Part shown: positions 9,391 through 17,679 of the stretch, piece by piece
Position numbering within the stretch: position 1 is the stretch's first letter
Layout: the number at the start of each line of letters is the position of its first letter
Source of the DNA: LB3-1 sp036401895
Lineage (GTDB): Bacteria > Chloroflexota > Chloroflexia > Chloroflexales > Kallotenuaceae
DNA length: 64,000 nt
Assembly: GCA_036401895.1 (NCBI GenBank)
Contig: DASWTW010000007.1
Coordinates: 1-64,000, forward strand
Direction: 5' to 3'
Position numbers and translations under genes: made by a program
Notes under the pieces: model-generated
The model's database searches: none
Seen by the model: only the letters and a program-made list of their open reading frames with translations
What the model was told of the DNA's origin: nothing

Positions 9391-10447
9391 CGATCCGTTT
9401 GTCGGCGGCCCGCTGCGCTCGCTGGCTCGTCGCCGCACTTGCCGCACCAAACGGCTGTCGTCCTTTGATCGCACGGGCGGCAACGCGGACTTTATCGTGA
9501 TCCAGCCGGGCGAGACGGCCGTGCTGGGCGAGATCGCGGGCGCCGGCTGTATCACGCATATCTGGATGACCAGCACCAGCCAGGAGGCGGCGTATCTCCG
9601 GCGGCTAGTGCTGCGCATGTGGTGGGACGGCGAGGCCACGCCGAGTGTCGAGGTGCCGCTCGGCGATTTCTTCGGCGTCGGACACGCGCAGACTGTCACG
9701 TTCGCCTCGCTGCCGTTGCAGATGAGCCCACAGGACGGTCGCTCCTTCAACTGCTGGTTCCCAATGCCCTTCGCCGACGACGCGCGGATCGAGGTGAGCA
9801 GCGAGTGCAGCGAGCACGAGTCGATCCTCTACTTCCACATCGACTACGAGCAGCACGCGCGCCTCCCCGACGATATTTTGCGCTTCCACGCTCAGTGGCG
9901 CTGCGAGTATCCCACCACGGCTACGCTGCCCCTCCGCGACGATAACTTCGACGAGTGGTACGGCGGCGGGCTCAACACCGACGGCGGCGAGAATTATGTC
10001 ATTCTGGAGGCCGAGGGCGCGGGACATTACGTCGGCTGTTCGCTCAACATCTTCAACGGCCATCCCGACGCGCGCTACAGCTGGTACGGCGAGGGCGACG
10101 AGATGATCTTTATCGACGGCGAGGGCTGGCCGCCGAGCATCCACGGCACCGGCACCGAAGACTACGCAGGCTCGGCCTGGTCGCCGACGCAGCCGTTCTC
10201 CGCGCCGTATCACGGGCTGCCGCTGGCCGGCGGCGAGAACTTTCGCGGCTGCTCGACGCTGTATCGCTTCAACATCGAAGATCCCGTCGTCTTTGAGCAG
10301 TCGATCCGCGTCACGATCGAGCACGGCCACGCCAACCACCGCGCCGACGACGTGTCGAGCACGGCCTACTGGTATCAGACCGAGCCGCACGCGCAGTTTC
10401 CGGCGCTGCCAGCGGTCGAGACGCGGCTGCCGAAGACGGAAGAGTAG
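9374..10447 (+). CDS. DUF2961 / GH172-family glycoside hydrolase
   Basis: 357 aa. The DUF2961 core is plain: FDRTGGNADFIVIQPGE near residue 30, GAGCITHIWMT, LRMWWDGEATPSVEVPLGDFFG, then YSWYGEGDEMIFIDGE and HGTGTEDYAGSAW, whose acidic residues are the conserved active-site region. Characterised GH172 members act on alpha-D-fructofuranosides or alpha-D-arabinofuranosides and work as oligomers. Which sugar is used here is unknown. I chose the TTG at 9374 because GGAGG at 9363-9367 is ideally spaced and the N-terminus then starts just before the conserved region; no ATG lies in reach. It overlaps the previous gene by 17 bases and appears to be the last gene of the operon. No signal peptide is present. 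Confidence 0.92.
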   Translation: MQPNPNDPFVGGPLRSLARRRTCRTKRLSSFDRTGGNADFIVIQPGETAVLGEIAGAGCITHIWMTSTSQEAAYLRRLVLRMWWDGEATPSVEVPLGDFFGVGHAQTVTFASLPLQMSPQDGRSFNCWFPMPFADDARIEVSSECSEHESILYFHIDYEQHARLPDDILRFHAQWRCEYPTTATLPLRDDNFDEWYGGGLNTDGGENYVILEAEGAGHYVGCSLNIFNGHPDARYSWYGEGDEMIFIDGEGWPPSIHGTGTEDYAGSAWSPTQPFSAPYHGLPLAGGENFRGCSTLYRFNIEDPVVFEQSIRVTIEHGHANHRADDVSSTAYWYQTEPHAQFPALPAVETRLPKTEE

Positions 10448-10450
10448 GCC

Positions 10451-10609
10451 CTCACCCCGCTTCACTTCGTTCAGCACCCCTTCCCCACTCCTCGGCGGGC
10501 TTCCGCCTCGTCGGCGATAGGAGAGGGGTGTCTTCGTACCAGCTTCAAACCCCTCTCCTACGGCAGTGGGAGAGGGATCGTGGGTGCCCTTTGGGCGTGG
10601 CGGGGTGAG
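10451..10609. repeat. 159-bp palindromic element with terminal inverted repeats (MITE/REP-like)
   Basis: CTCACCCCGC (10451-10460) is the exact inverse of GCGGGGTGAG (10600-10609). Inside are further inverted blocks (GGCGGGCTTCCGCC; CCCCTCTCC / GGAGAGGGG). It begins four bases after the GH172 stop and could also end transcription of that operon. A clearly related copy lies at 18437-18511 inside a gene, and a short fragment lies at about 2453-2472. No transposase is near, so movement would need help in trans. Confidence 0.75.
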
Positions 10610-10738
10610 CGCCAGTACTACTCACAGACCACCGGCCTATAGACGCCGTCCCTGATCTTATGTACACTCGTCGTACCCCCAAAGCAACGCAGAGAGAAGC
10701 GCCCGAGCGCGGACACGCCGCATAGCTAACACACGCAT

Positions 10739-10906
10739 GATTATGCTTCGCGCAGCCGTGTGAATCGTTCGCACGTGCCTGTGAATCGTTCGCACATGCC
10801 TGTGAATCGTTCGCACATGCCTGTGAATGCTTCGCACATGCCTGTGAATGCTTCGCGCAGCCGTGTGAGTCGTTCGCACACGCCTGTGAATCGTTCGTAC
10901 GAGGTT
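10739..10906. repeat. 21-bp tandem repeat, eight contiguous copies
   Basis: Units begin at 10739, 10760, 10781, 10802, 10823, 10844, 10865 and 10886. The consensus is GTGAATCGTTCGCACATGCC plus T. Units 10781 and 10802 are identical; others differ at a few positions, and units 10739 and 10844 share an alternative 3' half (CGCAGCCGT). Because 21 is a multiple of three, several frames stay open through it on both strands, which is not evidence of coding. It ends 111 bases before the start of the coiled-coil gene and lies in its upstream region. Confidence 0.9.
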
Positions 10907-11017
10907 GTGCGGACAGTAGCGGCCGAAGCTTTACACGAGGTACGATCCCTGTATCAGCGACTGGTCAGCGTTCGATATTCGCTCTTCTCTGCCCAACATC
11001 CCCCATATGAGGAACTT

Positions 11018-11389
11018 ATGGCCTACAACCAAAACCGCCGTATCCGCCCGGATACCCTTCAAGAAGATCGCGATGCGCTCATCGCCGTGCAAAACCTGCG
11101 CGGCTACACGCCCGCCAACACCAGCTACGCGCCGGATCAACTTCAGACCGCCTACGCCGCGATGGAACAAGCGCGCGCCGCCGAGATCACCGCCCAGAAC
11201 GCGCTCGACGCCGCCCGCGCCGCTTCGATCCGCGCCGAGTGGAACTTTCACAACGCCATGCTCGGCGTCAAAGATCAGGTCATCGCGCAGTATGGAGCCG
11301 ACTCCGACGCGGTAGCCTCGCTCGGGCTCAAGCGCAAATCCGAGCGCAAGCGCCCCGCGCGCCGCACCACCACCACTAAAGTCTCCTAG
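11018..11389 (+). CDS. Small coiled-coil protein of unknown function
   Basis: 123 aa, cytoplasmic. The N-terminus is polar (MAYNQNRRIRPDTLQEDRDAL). Residues about 45-95 form a strongly predicted alanine-rich helix or coiled coil (AYAAMEQARAAEITAQNALDAARAA). The tail LGLKRKSERKRPARRTTTTKVS is highly basic, which would suit nucleic-acid or envelope contact. ATG 11018 is preceded by GAGGAA (11009-11014). The frame is also open upstream through the tandem repeat to 10760, but those residues are pure repeat translation and I exclude them. Similar small proteins with the same basic tail occur, as I recall, in cyanobacteria and Chloroflexota; the function is not known. It stands alone between the glycan operon and a convergent minus-strand pair. 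Confidence 0.75.
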   Translation: MAYNQNRRIRPDTLQEDRDALIAVQNLRGYTPANTSYAPDQLQTAYAAMEQARAAEITAQNALDAARAASIRAEWNFHNAMLGVKDQVIAQYGADSDAVASLGLKRKSERKRPARRTTTTKVS

Positions 11390-11416
11390 CTCAGCCTTAT
11401 ATCTCCAATCCAGCGA

Positions 11417-11453
11417 CGAGCCTCCGCCTATGCAATCACGCGGCGGAGGCTCG
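11417..11453. terminator. Hairpin between convergent genes
   Basis: A perfect 12-bp stem, CGAGCCTCCGCC (11417-11428) with GGCGGAGGCTCG (11442-11453), and a 13-base loop, 28 bases after the coiled-coil gene stop. It lacks a clear T-run, so termination is likely by position but not certain. Confidence 0.55.
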
Positions 11454-11491
11454 TTCGTGAGGAACGTAGAAAATCACACGCGGATGATCCC

Positions 11492-12208
11492 CTACCATAG
11501 ATGCTTAATTGCTGGCATACGGCTGCACTCTGGCTGCTGGCTTACACGCGACCAGATCGCATCGCCAAGCCGATCGGCGGGGAGGGTTCCGTCGAGTGGC
11601 TCAAACGCGAGCGCTGTCGCGAGCCGCCCATAGAGCGGCACACGCAGCTCAAGCTGCTGAACGTCGTAGATATCGGTTTTGCGACGGAGCGCAACCTCGG
11701 GCGGCGTATCCAGCCAGAAGCCCAGCGTCGGACGCGGCGCCAGCGACAGCAGGGGATGGCCGAGCTGCCGATCGATCTCGGCGGGTACGGAGCCGAAGAG
11801 CACCGCATGATTCACCAGTGAGTCGTACAGGTAGCGATCGCAGACCACGACGCGGCCCTGCGCCAGCGGACGCCCGACATACCAGCAGATCTCCAACAGA
11901 TGTTCCCGCAGCGTGATCTGCCGCCACAGGCCGCGCAATATGCCGCGACTGAACAGCTGCCGGGTTCCGCGCACATACGCCCGATACTCTGAACTCGCGA
12001 GCGCTGAGGACTTCACCGGCTGGGTGGGAGCGCCCAATCGCGCCTTGCCACGTCGGACGAGCGGAGCGGTCAGCAGTCCGCGCCGACCGCCCCAGACATA
12101 GGTTGCGGCATAGCCCGTGCTGGCGAGCCGCGCGACCAATCGCTGCGCCTGCGTGCTCTTGCCTGAGCCATCGATTCCCAGCAGACAGATTAATATTCCC
12201 TGCGCCAT
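11492..12208 (-). CDS. Thymidylate-kinase-like P-loop NMP kinase
   Basis: 238 aa. The Walker A loop GIDGSGKST is at residues 11-19, with the tract ILICLLGIDGSGKSTQAQRL of the dTMP-kinase superfamily. VVCDRYLYDSLVNHA matches the DRY/DRW motif of that fold, and a lid-like Arg-rich segment follows (PEVALRRKTDIYD). Overall sequence and the YVWGG insertion differ from housekeeping Tmk, so the phosphate acceptor may not be dTMP; such divergent members often sit in polysaccharide or natural-product loci. It overlaps the upstream methyltransferase gene by 19 bases, so the two are one transcript. The ATG at 12208 is the only suitable start and depends on translational coupling. Confidence 0.75.
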   Translation of the reverse strand: MAQGILICLLGIDGSGKSTQAQRLVARLASTGYAATYVWGGRRGLLTAPLVRRGKARLGAPTQPVKSSALASSEYRAYVRGTRQLFSRGILRGLWRQITLREHLLEICWYVGRPLAQGRVVVCDRYLYDSLVNHAVLFGSVPAEIDRQLGHPLLSLAPRPTLGFWLDTPPEVALRRKTDIYDVQQLELRVPLYGRLATALAFEPLDGTLPADRLGDAIWSRVSQQPECSRMPAIKHLW

Positions 12209-13065
12209 TCACTGCTTCTCCAGGTCAGCACTTCCAGCGCCAATTCCGCCGTCAGGAATGAATCGCTATCGCCTTGTTCAGCTACAACGGCCGGCTTGAC
12301 CGCGCGCACAAATACTCGATAGGCCAGAAAGCTGGGCCAGCCCTGCGCGACAAACTGCTCGACCTTCGCCGCCATGCCGGGATGGAGCGCGCGCAGTGTT
12401 CCGCCGCCAACCGGCGAGAAACCGTGTAGCGAGATCCCATCGATGCCGGCGAAGACCTGGCCAAGCTGATGCGGGCTGAGATAATAGCGCGGCTTGTGTC
12501 CGCGCACCAGTCGCCGGTACGGCTCCTGAAGCAACGGCACAATCACACCCGCCAGCGCGCTGTCGAACTGGATCAGCAGCGTACCGCCGGGCCGCAGCAC
12601 CCGCCACATCTCCTGCACAAACGGCCGGTGCATCGCGGCTGGAAACAGATGCAAGAAACGGATCGACATCACCGCGTCGAATGAGCCATCCGCAAAGGGC
12701 AGCATCCGGCCATTAGCCTCCACAAAACGGATATTGTCGAGTCCGCTGGTTGCCGCACGGTTTTGCGCCTGCTGTAGCATATTGGGTGTCAGATCGACAG
12801 CCGTAACATTCAGCCCTCGCGACGCGAGATAGGCCGCGATGCGCCCCGTGCCGGCGGCGACATCCACCACGCTCTGACCGGGATCGAGGCCCAGCAGCCG
12901 TTCAATCGTCGTCTGCTCCCGGCTGTTGAAGGATTGGCCGCGTGAGTGATCGAAGCGCACTCGATCGTACTGGATCGCCTCAGCGGTGTACAGCTTGCGG
13001 TAGCGTCGCTCGAACTCGGGCAGGTGCTCATGAACATCGTGCGGGGAAGTAGTCTCGATTGGCAT
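12190..13065 (-). CDS. Class I SAM-dependent methyltransferase
   Basis: 291 aa with a UbiE/Methyltransf_11 core. Motif I is VVDVAAGTGRIAAYLASRG (near residue 65), the acidic end of strand 2 is VTAVDLTPNMLQQAQ, motif IV-like is FDAVMSIRFLHLFP, and PGGTLLIQFD follows. The substrate is unknown; a C-terminal extension of about 90 residues after the fold may bind it. The ATG has AAGGAG upstream on the minus strand (13074-13079). It is the first gene of a two-gene operon with the dTMP-kinase-like protein, which hints at modification of a nucleotide-linked or phosphorylated small molecule. That last step is inference from neighbours only. Confidence 0.87.
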   Translation of the reverse strand: MPIETTSPHDVHEHLPEFERRYRKLYTAEAIQYDRVRFDHSRGQSFNSREQTTIERLLGLDPGQSVVDVAAGTGRIAAYLASRGLNVTAVDLTPNMLQQAQNRAATSGLDNIRFVEANGRMLPFADGSFDAVMSIRFLHLFPAAMHRPFVQEMWRVLRPGGTLLIQFDSALAGVIVPLLQEPYRRLVRGHKPRYYLSPHQLGQVFAGIDGISLHGFSPVGGGTLRALHPGMAAKVEQFVAQGWPSFLAYRVFVRAVKPAVVAEQGDSDSFLTAELALEVLTWRSSEWRREY

Positions 13066-13158
13066 GTTTCAAACGCTCCTTCTTCTGTAGCAGGCCCATG
13101 CACAAATAGCACGCACCGCAACTGATGAAGAGCGTATCAAGCCAAGATGAAGATTAGG

Positions 13159-14619
13159 TTAATTTGGCGGCAGCGTGGGCAGCAGATTTGCTCGCGATCG
13201 CTCCACGCCTGGAAGCGCGCTGGGGGCAGCCTGAGCGGGACGCAGCGGCAGATGAATCGTAAACGTCGATCCTGCTCCCGGCTCGCTCTCGACCACAAGT
13301 TGGCCGCCATGCGCTTCGATCAGCATCTGCGCGATCGCGAGTCCGAGCCCGGTTCCGCCGCGCTCACGGCTGCGCGCGGTATCCACACGATAAAAGCGAT
13401 CGAAGATATGCGGCAGATGCTCGGCGGCAATACCCATGCCGGTATCGCCAACAGTGACCAGCGCGTGTTGGCCCTGCGTGGAACATGTGATGCTAACGCT
13501 GCCGCCGGCCGGTGTATGGTTGAGCGCGTTATCGAGGAGATTAAGCAGCACCTGCAATAATCGATCCTGATCGATGAGCAGCGGAGCGGAATCCACGTGA
13601 ACGTTAAGCCGAACCTTGCGCTCGTCGGCCAGCGGCTGCATCTGCTCGGCGACATCCGTAACCAGATCCGCCAGATCCAGCGACTCGTAGTGCAGGGGCA
13701 GAGTTGCCGCATCGGCGCGCGCCAGTGTGAGCAAGCTGGCCACCAGGCGGCTCATGCGCTCCGTCTGGCTCAGAGCCGACTCCAGTACACTGCGGTACTC
13801 GGCAGTCGAGCGCGGCTGGCTCAGCGCAACCTCGATCTGGCCGCGCATCGCCGTCAGCGGTGTGCGCAGCTCATGCGAGGCGTCGGCGGTGAACTGGCGC
13901 TGCTGGCGAAAGCCCTGCTCCAGCCGCGCAATCATCGAGTCGAACGTCAGGCTCAGGCGACCAAGCTCGTCATTGCGGGCGGGCGCTCCAAGTCGTTCGC
14001 TAAGATCGTGCGCGCTGATGCGTTGGGCCGCGCGCGTCAAGCGATCGATCGGAGCAAGCGCCCGCCCGGCGAGAAACGCACCACCCCAGCTTGCGACCAC
14101 CAGCATCACGGGAATCGCTGTCGCCAGAATCAGCAGCAAGCGATCGAGCGTCTGCTCGGCCTCGTCGAGTAGCTGCGCTACTTGCAACACGCCTTTAATC
14201 TCGTCATCGCGCTGGATCGGCACCGACAAGACGCGAAAGTGCTGATCGTCGACGGCCACCGTCTCGAAGCGCTGCTGCCCTTGTTTGGCCTGAAGCAGAC
14301 CAGCGGGGATCAGATCGACCTCGCCGACGATTGTGCTGTTGTCGAAGACCGCCTCGCCGTCGTCGTTGTATAGCCGTACGAAGCGATCGCGTCCCTTAGC
14401 CGTCTGATCGCTATCGTCGATGCGCAGCTTGCCGCCCCTGTTAGAAATCGAGCTGTCCAGCAGCAGCGCCAGATTTTGCAGCGCATCGTCGTCGGCCTCA
14501 GCCAGACTGCGGCTCAGCGCGATATACACTGCCAGGCTAAACAGGATCAGCACGCCGGCCAGCAGCGCGACATACAGCGCGGTCAAACGCCAGCGCAGCG
14601 ATAGATTCTGGATCTTCAT
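13159..14619 (-). CDS. Sensor histidine kinase, OmpR-class partner
   Basis: 486 aa. One membrane segment lies at about residues 12-36, an extracytoplasmic sensor region of about 120 residues follows, a second segment lies at about 160-185, then HAMP (ALAPIDRLTRAAQRISAHDL). The HisKA box FTADASHELRTPLTAMRGQI has H249 as phosphorylation site. ATP-binding N and G boxes follow (LLNLLDNALNHTPAGG, GDTGMGIAAEHLPHIFDRFY, GGTGLGLAIAQ). Its ATG overlaps the stop of the response-regulator gene (ATGA), so the pair is co-translated. The stimulus is not evident. Architecture is close to CusS/BaeS-type envelope or metal sensors, but nothing in the sensor region fixes a ligand. Confidence 0.95.
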   Translation of the reverse strand: MKIQNLSLRWRLTALYVALLAGVLILFSLAVYIALSRSLAEADDDALQNLALLLDSSISNRGGKLRIDDSDQTAKGRDRFVRLYNDDGEAVFDNSTIVGEVDLIPAGLLQAKQGQQRFETVAVDDQHFRVLSVPIQRDDEIKGVLQVAQLLDEAEQTLDRLLLILATAIPVMLVVASWGGAFLAGRALAPIDRLTRAAQRISAHDLSERLGAPARNDELGRLSLTFDSMIARLEQGFRQQRQFTADASHELRTPLTAMRGQIEVALSQPRSTAEYRSVLESALSQTERMSRLVASLLTLARADAATLPLHYESLDLADLVTDVAEQMQPLADERKVRLNVHVDSAPLLIDQDRLLQVLLNLLDNALNHTPAGGSVSITCSTQGQHALVTVGDTGMGIAAEHLPHIFDRFYRVDTARSRERGGTGLGLAIAQMLIEAHGGQLVVESEPGAGSTFTIHLPLRPAQAAPSALPGVERSRANLLPTLPPN

Positions 14620-15290
14620 ATTTCAGCTCCCAGCCGGTAGCCGGCGCCGCGCACCGTGTGGATCAGTTTGAGGGGAAACGGATCGTCGATCTTGCGGCGG
14701 AGCGCCCGAATATGCACGTCGATGACGTTCGTCAGCGTGTTGAAATCGTAGTCCCAGACATGCTCGGCGATCATCGAGCGCGTAAGCACACGATTAGATC
14801 GGCGCATTAGGTATTCGAGCAGGCTATATTCCTTGTACGTCAGCGCGATCGGCTGCCCGGCGCGCGTCACGGTTCGTGTAGCTGTGTCCAGCTCCAGGTC
14901 CACGACGCGCAAAATCGTGTTCTGTCCCAGCGGCTCGCGGCGCAGCAAGGCTCGCAGCCGCGCCAGCAACTCGGCAAAGGCGAACGGCTTGGTCAGATAA
15001 TCGTCGGCTCCCGCGTCGAGCCCGGCCACGCGCTGCTCTACAGCATCACGCGCGGTCAACATTAAGATCGGCACGCGCAGCCCACGCCGGCGAATCTCAC
15101 GGCACAGGCTCACACCGTCGAGACCCGGCAGCAGCCAGTCAAGGATCAGCATGTCATACTCGGCCGCCGCGATCCAGTCCAGCGCCTCATCGCCGCGCTC
15201 CACCAGATCCACGGCATAGCCGGCCTCGGTCAGGCCGCGCTGAAGAAAGCGCGCGATCTCGCTCTCGTCTTCGACTACTAACATCCGCAC
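14616..15290 (-). CDS. OmpR/PhoB-family response regulator
   Basis: 224 aa. The receiver domain has the acidic pair E7/D8, phospho-acceptor D51 (LILDWLLPGLDG), T (LMLTARD) and K (YLTKPF). A winged-helix domain follows with ALTYKEYSLLEYLMRRSNRV and the C-terminal HIRALRRKIDD / VRGAGYRL signature. The frame is open much further upstream, but I take GTG 15290 because GGAGG (15297-15301) is spaced six bases before it and the receiver begins at once (VRMLVVEDE). It is transcribed away from gnd, with about 140 bases of divergent control region between. It should activate or repress promoters when phosphorylated by the kinase encoded next. Confidence 0.95.
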   Translation of the reverse strand: MRMLVVEDESEIARFLQRGLTEAGYAVDLVERGDEALDWIAAAEYDMLILDWLLPGLDGVSLCREIRRRGLRVPILMLTARDAVEQRVAGLDAGADDYLTKPFAFAELLARLRALLRREPLGQNTILRVVDLELDTATRTVTRAGQPIALTYKEYSLLEYLMRRSNRVLTRSMIAEHVWDYDFNTLTNVIDVHIRALRRKIDDPFPLKLIHTVRGAGYRLGAEI

Positions 15291-15429
15291 GGGAAGCCTC
15301 CGCCCTGTCTGCGATCGATCTCTGCCAAGTGTACCTCTCTCTAGAAACGATGGCGATGGTCTGTCAGGTACGCAGCCAATCGGTAGTACAATCGGAAGAG
15401 CAAGTAGACAGCATAGACGAGGTGAACCG

Positions 15430-16851
15430 ATGGCGCAAAACGATATTGGTGTAATCGGATTGGCCGTGATGGGGCAGAACCTGGCGCGCAACATCGCCAG
15501 CCGTGGCTTTTCGGTGGCCGTGTATAATCGCACCACCGCCAAGACCGACGAGTTTATCGCCGAGCATCCCGACCCGAAGCTCGATCCTGCTCACGATCTC
15601 GAAACCTTTGTTGCGTCACTCAAGACGCCGCGACGGATTCTGCTGATGGTGAAAGCGGGCGAGGCCGTAGACGCGACGATCGCTCAGCTGCAACCGCTGC
15701 TGGACCAGGGCGACATCATCCTGGATGGCGGCAACTCACTCTTTCGCGATAGCGAGCGCCGCGCGGCTGAGCTCAACGCGGCGGGGCTGAACTTCCTCGG
15801 CGTGGGCGTCTCCGGCGGCGAGGAGGGCGCGCTGCACGGGCCAAGCATCATGCCGGGCGGACAGCCGGAAGCCTACGCATCCGTCGAGGCGATCCTCGAA
15901 GCGATCGCGGCGCGGGCGCCGGACGGCACGCCCTGCGTGACCTACATCGGCCCCAAGGGCGCCGGGCATTACGTCAAGATGATCCACAACGGCATCGAGT
16001 ACGGCGACATGCAGCTGATCGCCGAAGCCTACGATCTGCTGGCGCGCGGCGCGGGACTGGATGCCGCCGCCCTGGCCGAGGTTTTTGAAGAGTGGAATCA
16101 GGGCGAGCTGCAATCGTTTCTGATCGAGATCACGGCGCAGATCTTCCGCACGAGCGATCCCGAGACCTCGCAGCCGCTGGTGGATCTGATCCTGGACACC
16201 GCGCAGCAAAAAGGCACCGGCAAATGGACCTCGCAGAACAGCTTTGATCTGGGCATTCCGATCCCGACGATCAATGCGGCCGTCGAGGCGCGGATGCTTT
16301 CGGCGCTCAAGAGCGAGCGTGTGTCAGCGGCTGAGGTGTTGTCAGGGCCGCAAGCCGGCTCGGCGCAGGCGGCGGTCGACCGGCAGGAGCTGATCGCGGC
16401 GGTGCGTGCTGCGCTCTACGCCTCGAAGATCTGCGCCTACGCACAGGGCATGGCTTTGCTGCGCGCCGCTTCGGAGGAGTACGGCTACAACCTGGATCTG
16501 GCGGCGATCGCGGCGATCTGGCGAGCGGGCTGCATCATCCGAGCGCGCTTCCTCGACGACGTGAGCGCCGCATTCCGCCGACGTGCTGATCTGCCGAATC
16601 TGCTGCTGGACGATTATTTCGCGTCTGCCGTGCAAGAGCGCGATAGCCAGTGGCGCATGGCGCTGCGTATCGCGACCGAGCTTGGCATTGCCACGCCCGC
16701 GATGAGCTCGGCGCTGGCCTACTTCGACGCCTACCGCAGCCCACGACTGCCGGCGAATCTGATCCAGGCCCAGCGCGACTACTTCGGCGCTCACACCTAT
16801 CAGCGCACGGATCGCGACGGAACGTTCCATACCGAGTGGCAGGAGCTCTAG
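15430..16851 (+). CDS. gnd: 6-phosphogluconate dehydrogenase, decarboxylating
   Basis: 473 aa, the usual length. It converts 6-phosphogluconate and NADP+ to ribulose 5-phosphate, CO2 and NADPH in the oxidative pentose phosphate pathway. Seen: Rossmann start IGVIGLAVMGQNLARNIAS, coenzyme-contact NRTTAKTDEF, substrate loop GVGVSGGEEGALHGPSIMPGG, and the catalytic helix GPKGAGHYVKMIHNGIEYGD with the general-base Lys. The C-terminal tail (QRDYFGAHTYQRTDRDGTFH) closes the partner's active site. The ATG is preceded by GACGAGGTGA (15418-15427). A TACAAT hexamer at 15387-15392, 38 bases before the ATG, may be the -10 element. An SDR gene and a PGI-like gene follow. Confidence 0.97.
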   Translation: MAQNDIGVIGLAVMGQNLARNIASRGFSVAVYNRTTAKTDEFIAEHPDPKLDPAHDLETFVASLKTPRRILLMVKAGEAVDATIAQLQPLLDQGDIILDGGNSLFRDSERRAAELNAAGLNFLGVGVSGGEEGALHGPSIMPGGQPEAYASVEAILEAIAARAPDGTPCVTYIGPKGAGHYVKMIHNGIEYGDMQLIAEAYDLLARGAGLDAAALAEVFEEWNQGELQSFLIEITAQIFRTSDPETSQPLVDLILDTAQQKGTGKWTSQNSFDLGIPIPTINAAVEARMLSALKSERVSAAEVLSGPQAGSAQAAVDRQELIAAVRAALYASKICAYAQGMALLRAASEEYGYNLDLAAIAAIWRAGCIIRARFLDDVSAAFRRRADLPNLLLDDYFASAVQERDSQWRMALRIATELGIATPAMSSALAYFDAYRSPRLPANLIQAQRDYFGAHTYQRTDRDGTFHTEWQEL

Positions 16852-16920
16852 GCTAGCGATCAACTTAAACCAGTGCGCGGCCGATCGCTTGATCAGCCGC
16901 GCCGCAGATGAGGAGCACGC

Positions 16921-17658
16921 ATGCCCGATTATGGTTTGGCTGGCAAAGTCGCGATCGTCACCGGCGGCAATACCGGCATCGGCGCGGCGACGGTACACGC
17001 GCTGGCGGCAGAAGGCGTGGCGGTGGGCATCGCCTTTTACCACGCGCCGGAGCAGGCAGCAGCCCTGGCGGCGCAGGTCTACGCTCGTGATGGTCGCTCC
17101 ACGATGTACGAGATCGATCTGGGCGATCCCGAGGCGATCGCGCCGCTCTTCGATCATGTCGAGCGCTCGCTGGGGCCGGTGGATATTCTGGTCAACAACG
17201 CGGCGCACTCCGAGCGCGACGACTGGCCGCTGCTCTCGGCCGAGTCGCTGGACCGGCACTACGCGGTCAACACCCGCGCGACGGCGCTGGCGATCACGGA
17301 GTTTGCCCGGCGCTTTCGGCGCGGCGCAGGCGGTCGCGTGATCAATCTAACCTCGGGGCAGGGTCTTGGGCCGATGCCGGGCGAGCTGTCCTACGTCGCC
17401 AGCAAAGGCGCGATCGAAGCGTTGACGACAACCTTTGCCGCCGAGCTGGCGCTGCTCGGCATCACGGTCAACGCGGTCGATCCCGGCATCACCGACACCG
17501 GCTGGATCGGCGATGAGTTCCGCGCCGAGCTGCTGGCCCGCGCGCCGTTTGGCCGCATCGGCACGCCTGAGGACGCGGCGCGGCTGATTCTGTTTCTGGC
17601 CTCGGAGCAGGCGGGCTGGATCACCGGGCAGATCATCCACTCGCGCGGCGGCTTTTGA
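16921..17658 (+). CDS. SDR-family NAD(P)-dependent oxidoreductase
   Basis: 245 aa classical short-chain dehydrogenase. The coenzyme loop is VTGGNTGIGAATV (TGxxxGIG), the structural motif is VNNAAHS, the catalytic Ser lies in LTSGQG, and the catalytic YxxxK is in YVASKGAIEALT; the C-terminal region TGQIIHSRGGF matches the family end. A Ser/Tyr/Lys set is present, so it should be active. The closest named group is the FabG/glucose-1-dehydrogenase-like SDRs, but the substrate cannot be told. GAGGAG at 16908-16913 supports the ATG. It is 69 bases downstream of gnd on the same strand and converges on the PGI-like gene 21 bases away. Confidence 0.92.
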   Translation: MPDYGLAGKVAIVTGGNTGIGAATVHALAAEGVAVGIAFYHAPEQAAALAAQVYARDGRSTMYEIDLGDPEAIAPLFDHVERSLGPVDILVNNAAHSERDDWPLLSAESLDRHYAVNTRATALAITEFARRFRRGAGGRVINLTSGQGLGPMPGELSYVASKGAIEALTTTFAAELALLGITVNAVDPGITDTGWIGDEFRAELLARAPFGRIGTPEDAARLILFLASEQAGWITGQIIHSRGGF

Positions 17659-17679
17659 TCGATCGCCGGCTCGTTCCGC

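Noticed and set aside
10739..10906. CRISPR-like repeat array
   Set aside because: The units are contiguous with no spacers, only 21 bases long, and no cas gene is near.
10760..11017. N-terminal extension of the coiled-coil gene through the tandem repeat
   Set aside because: The unit length is a multiple of three, so frames stay open by construction. ATG 11018 has its own ribosome-binding site, and repeat translation shows no protein-like character.
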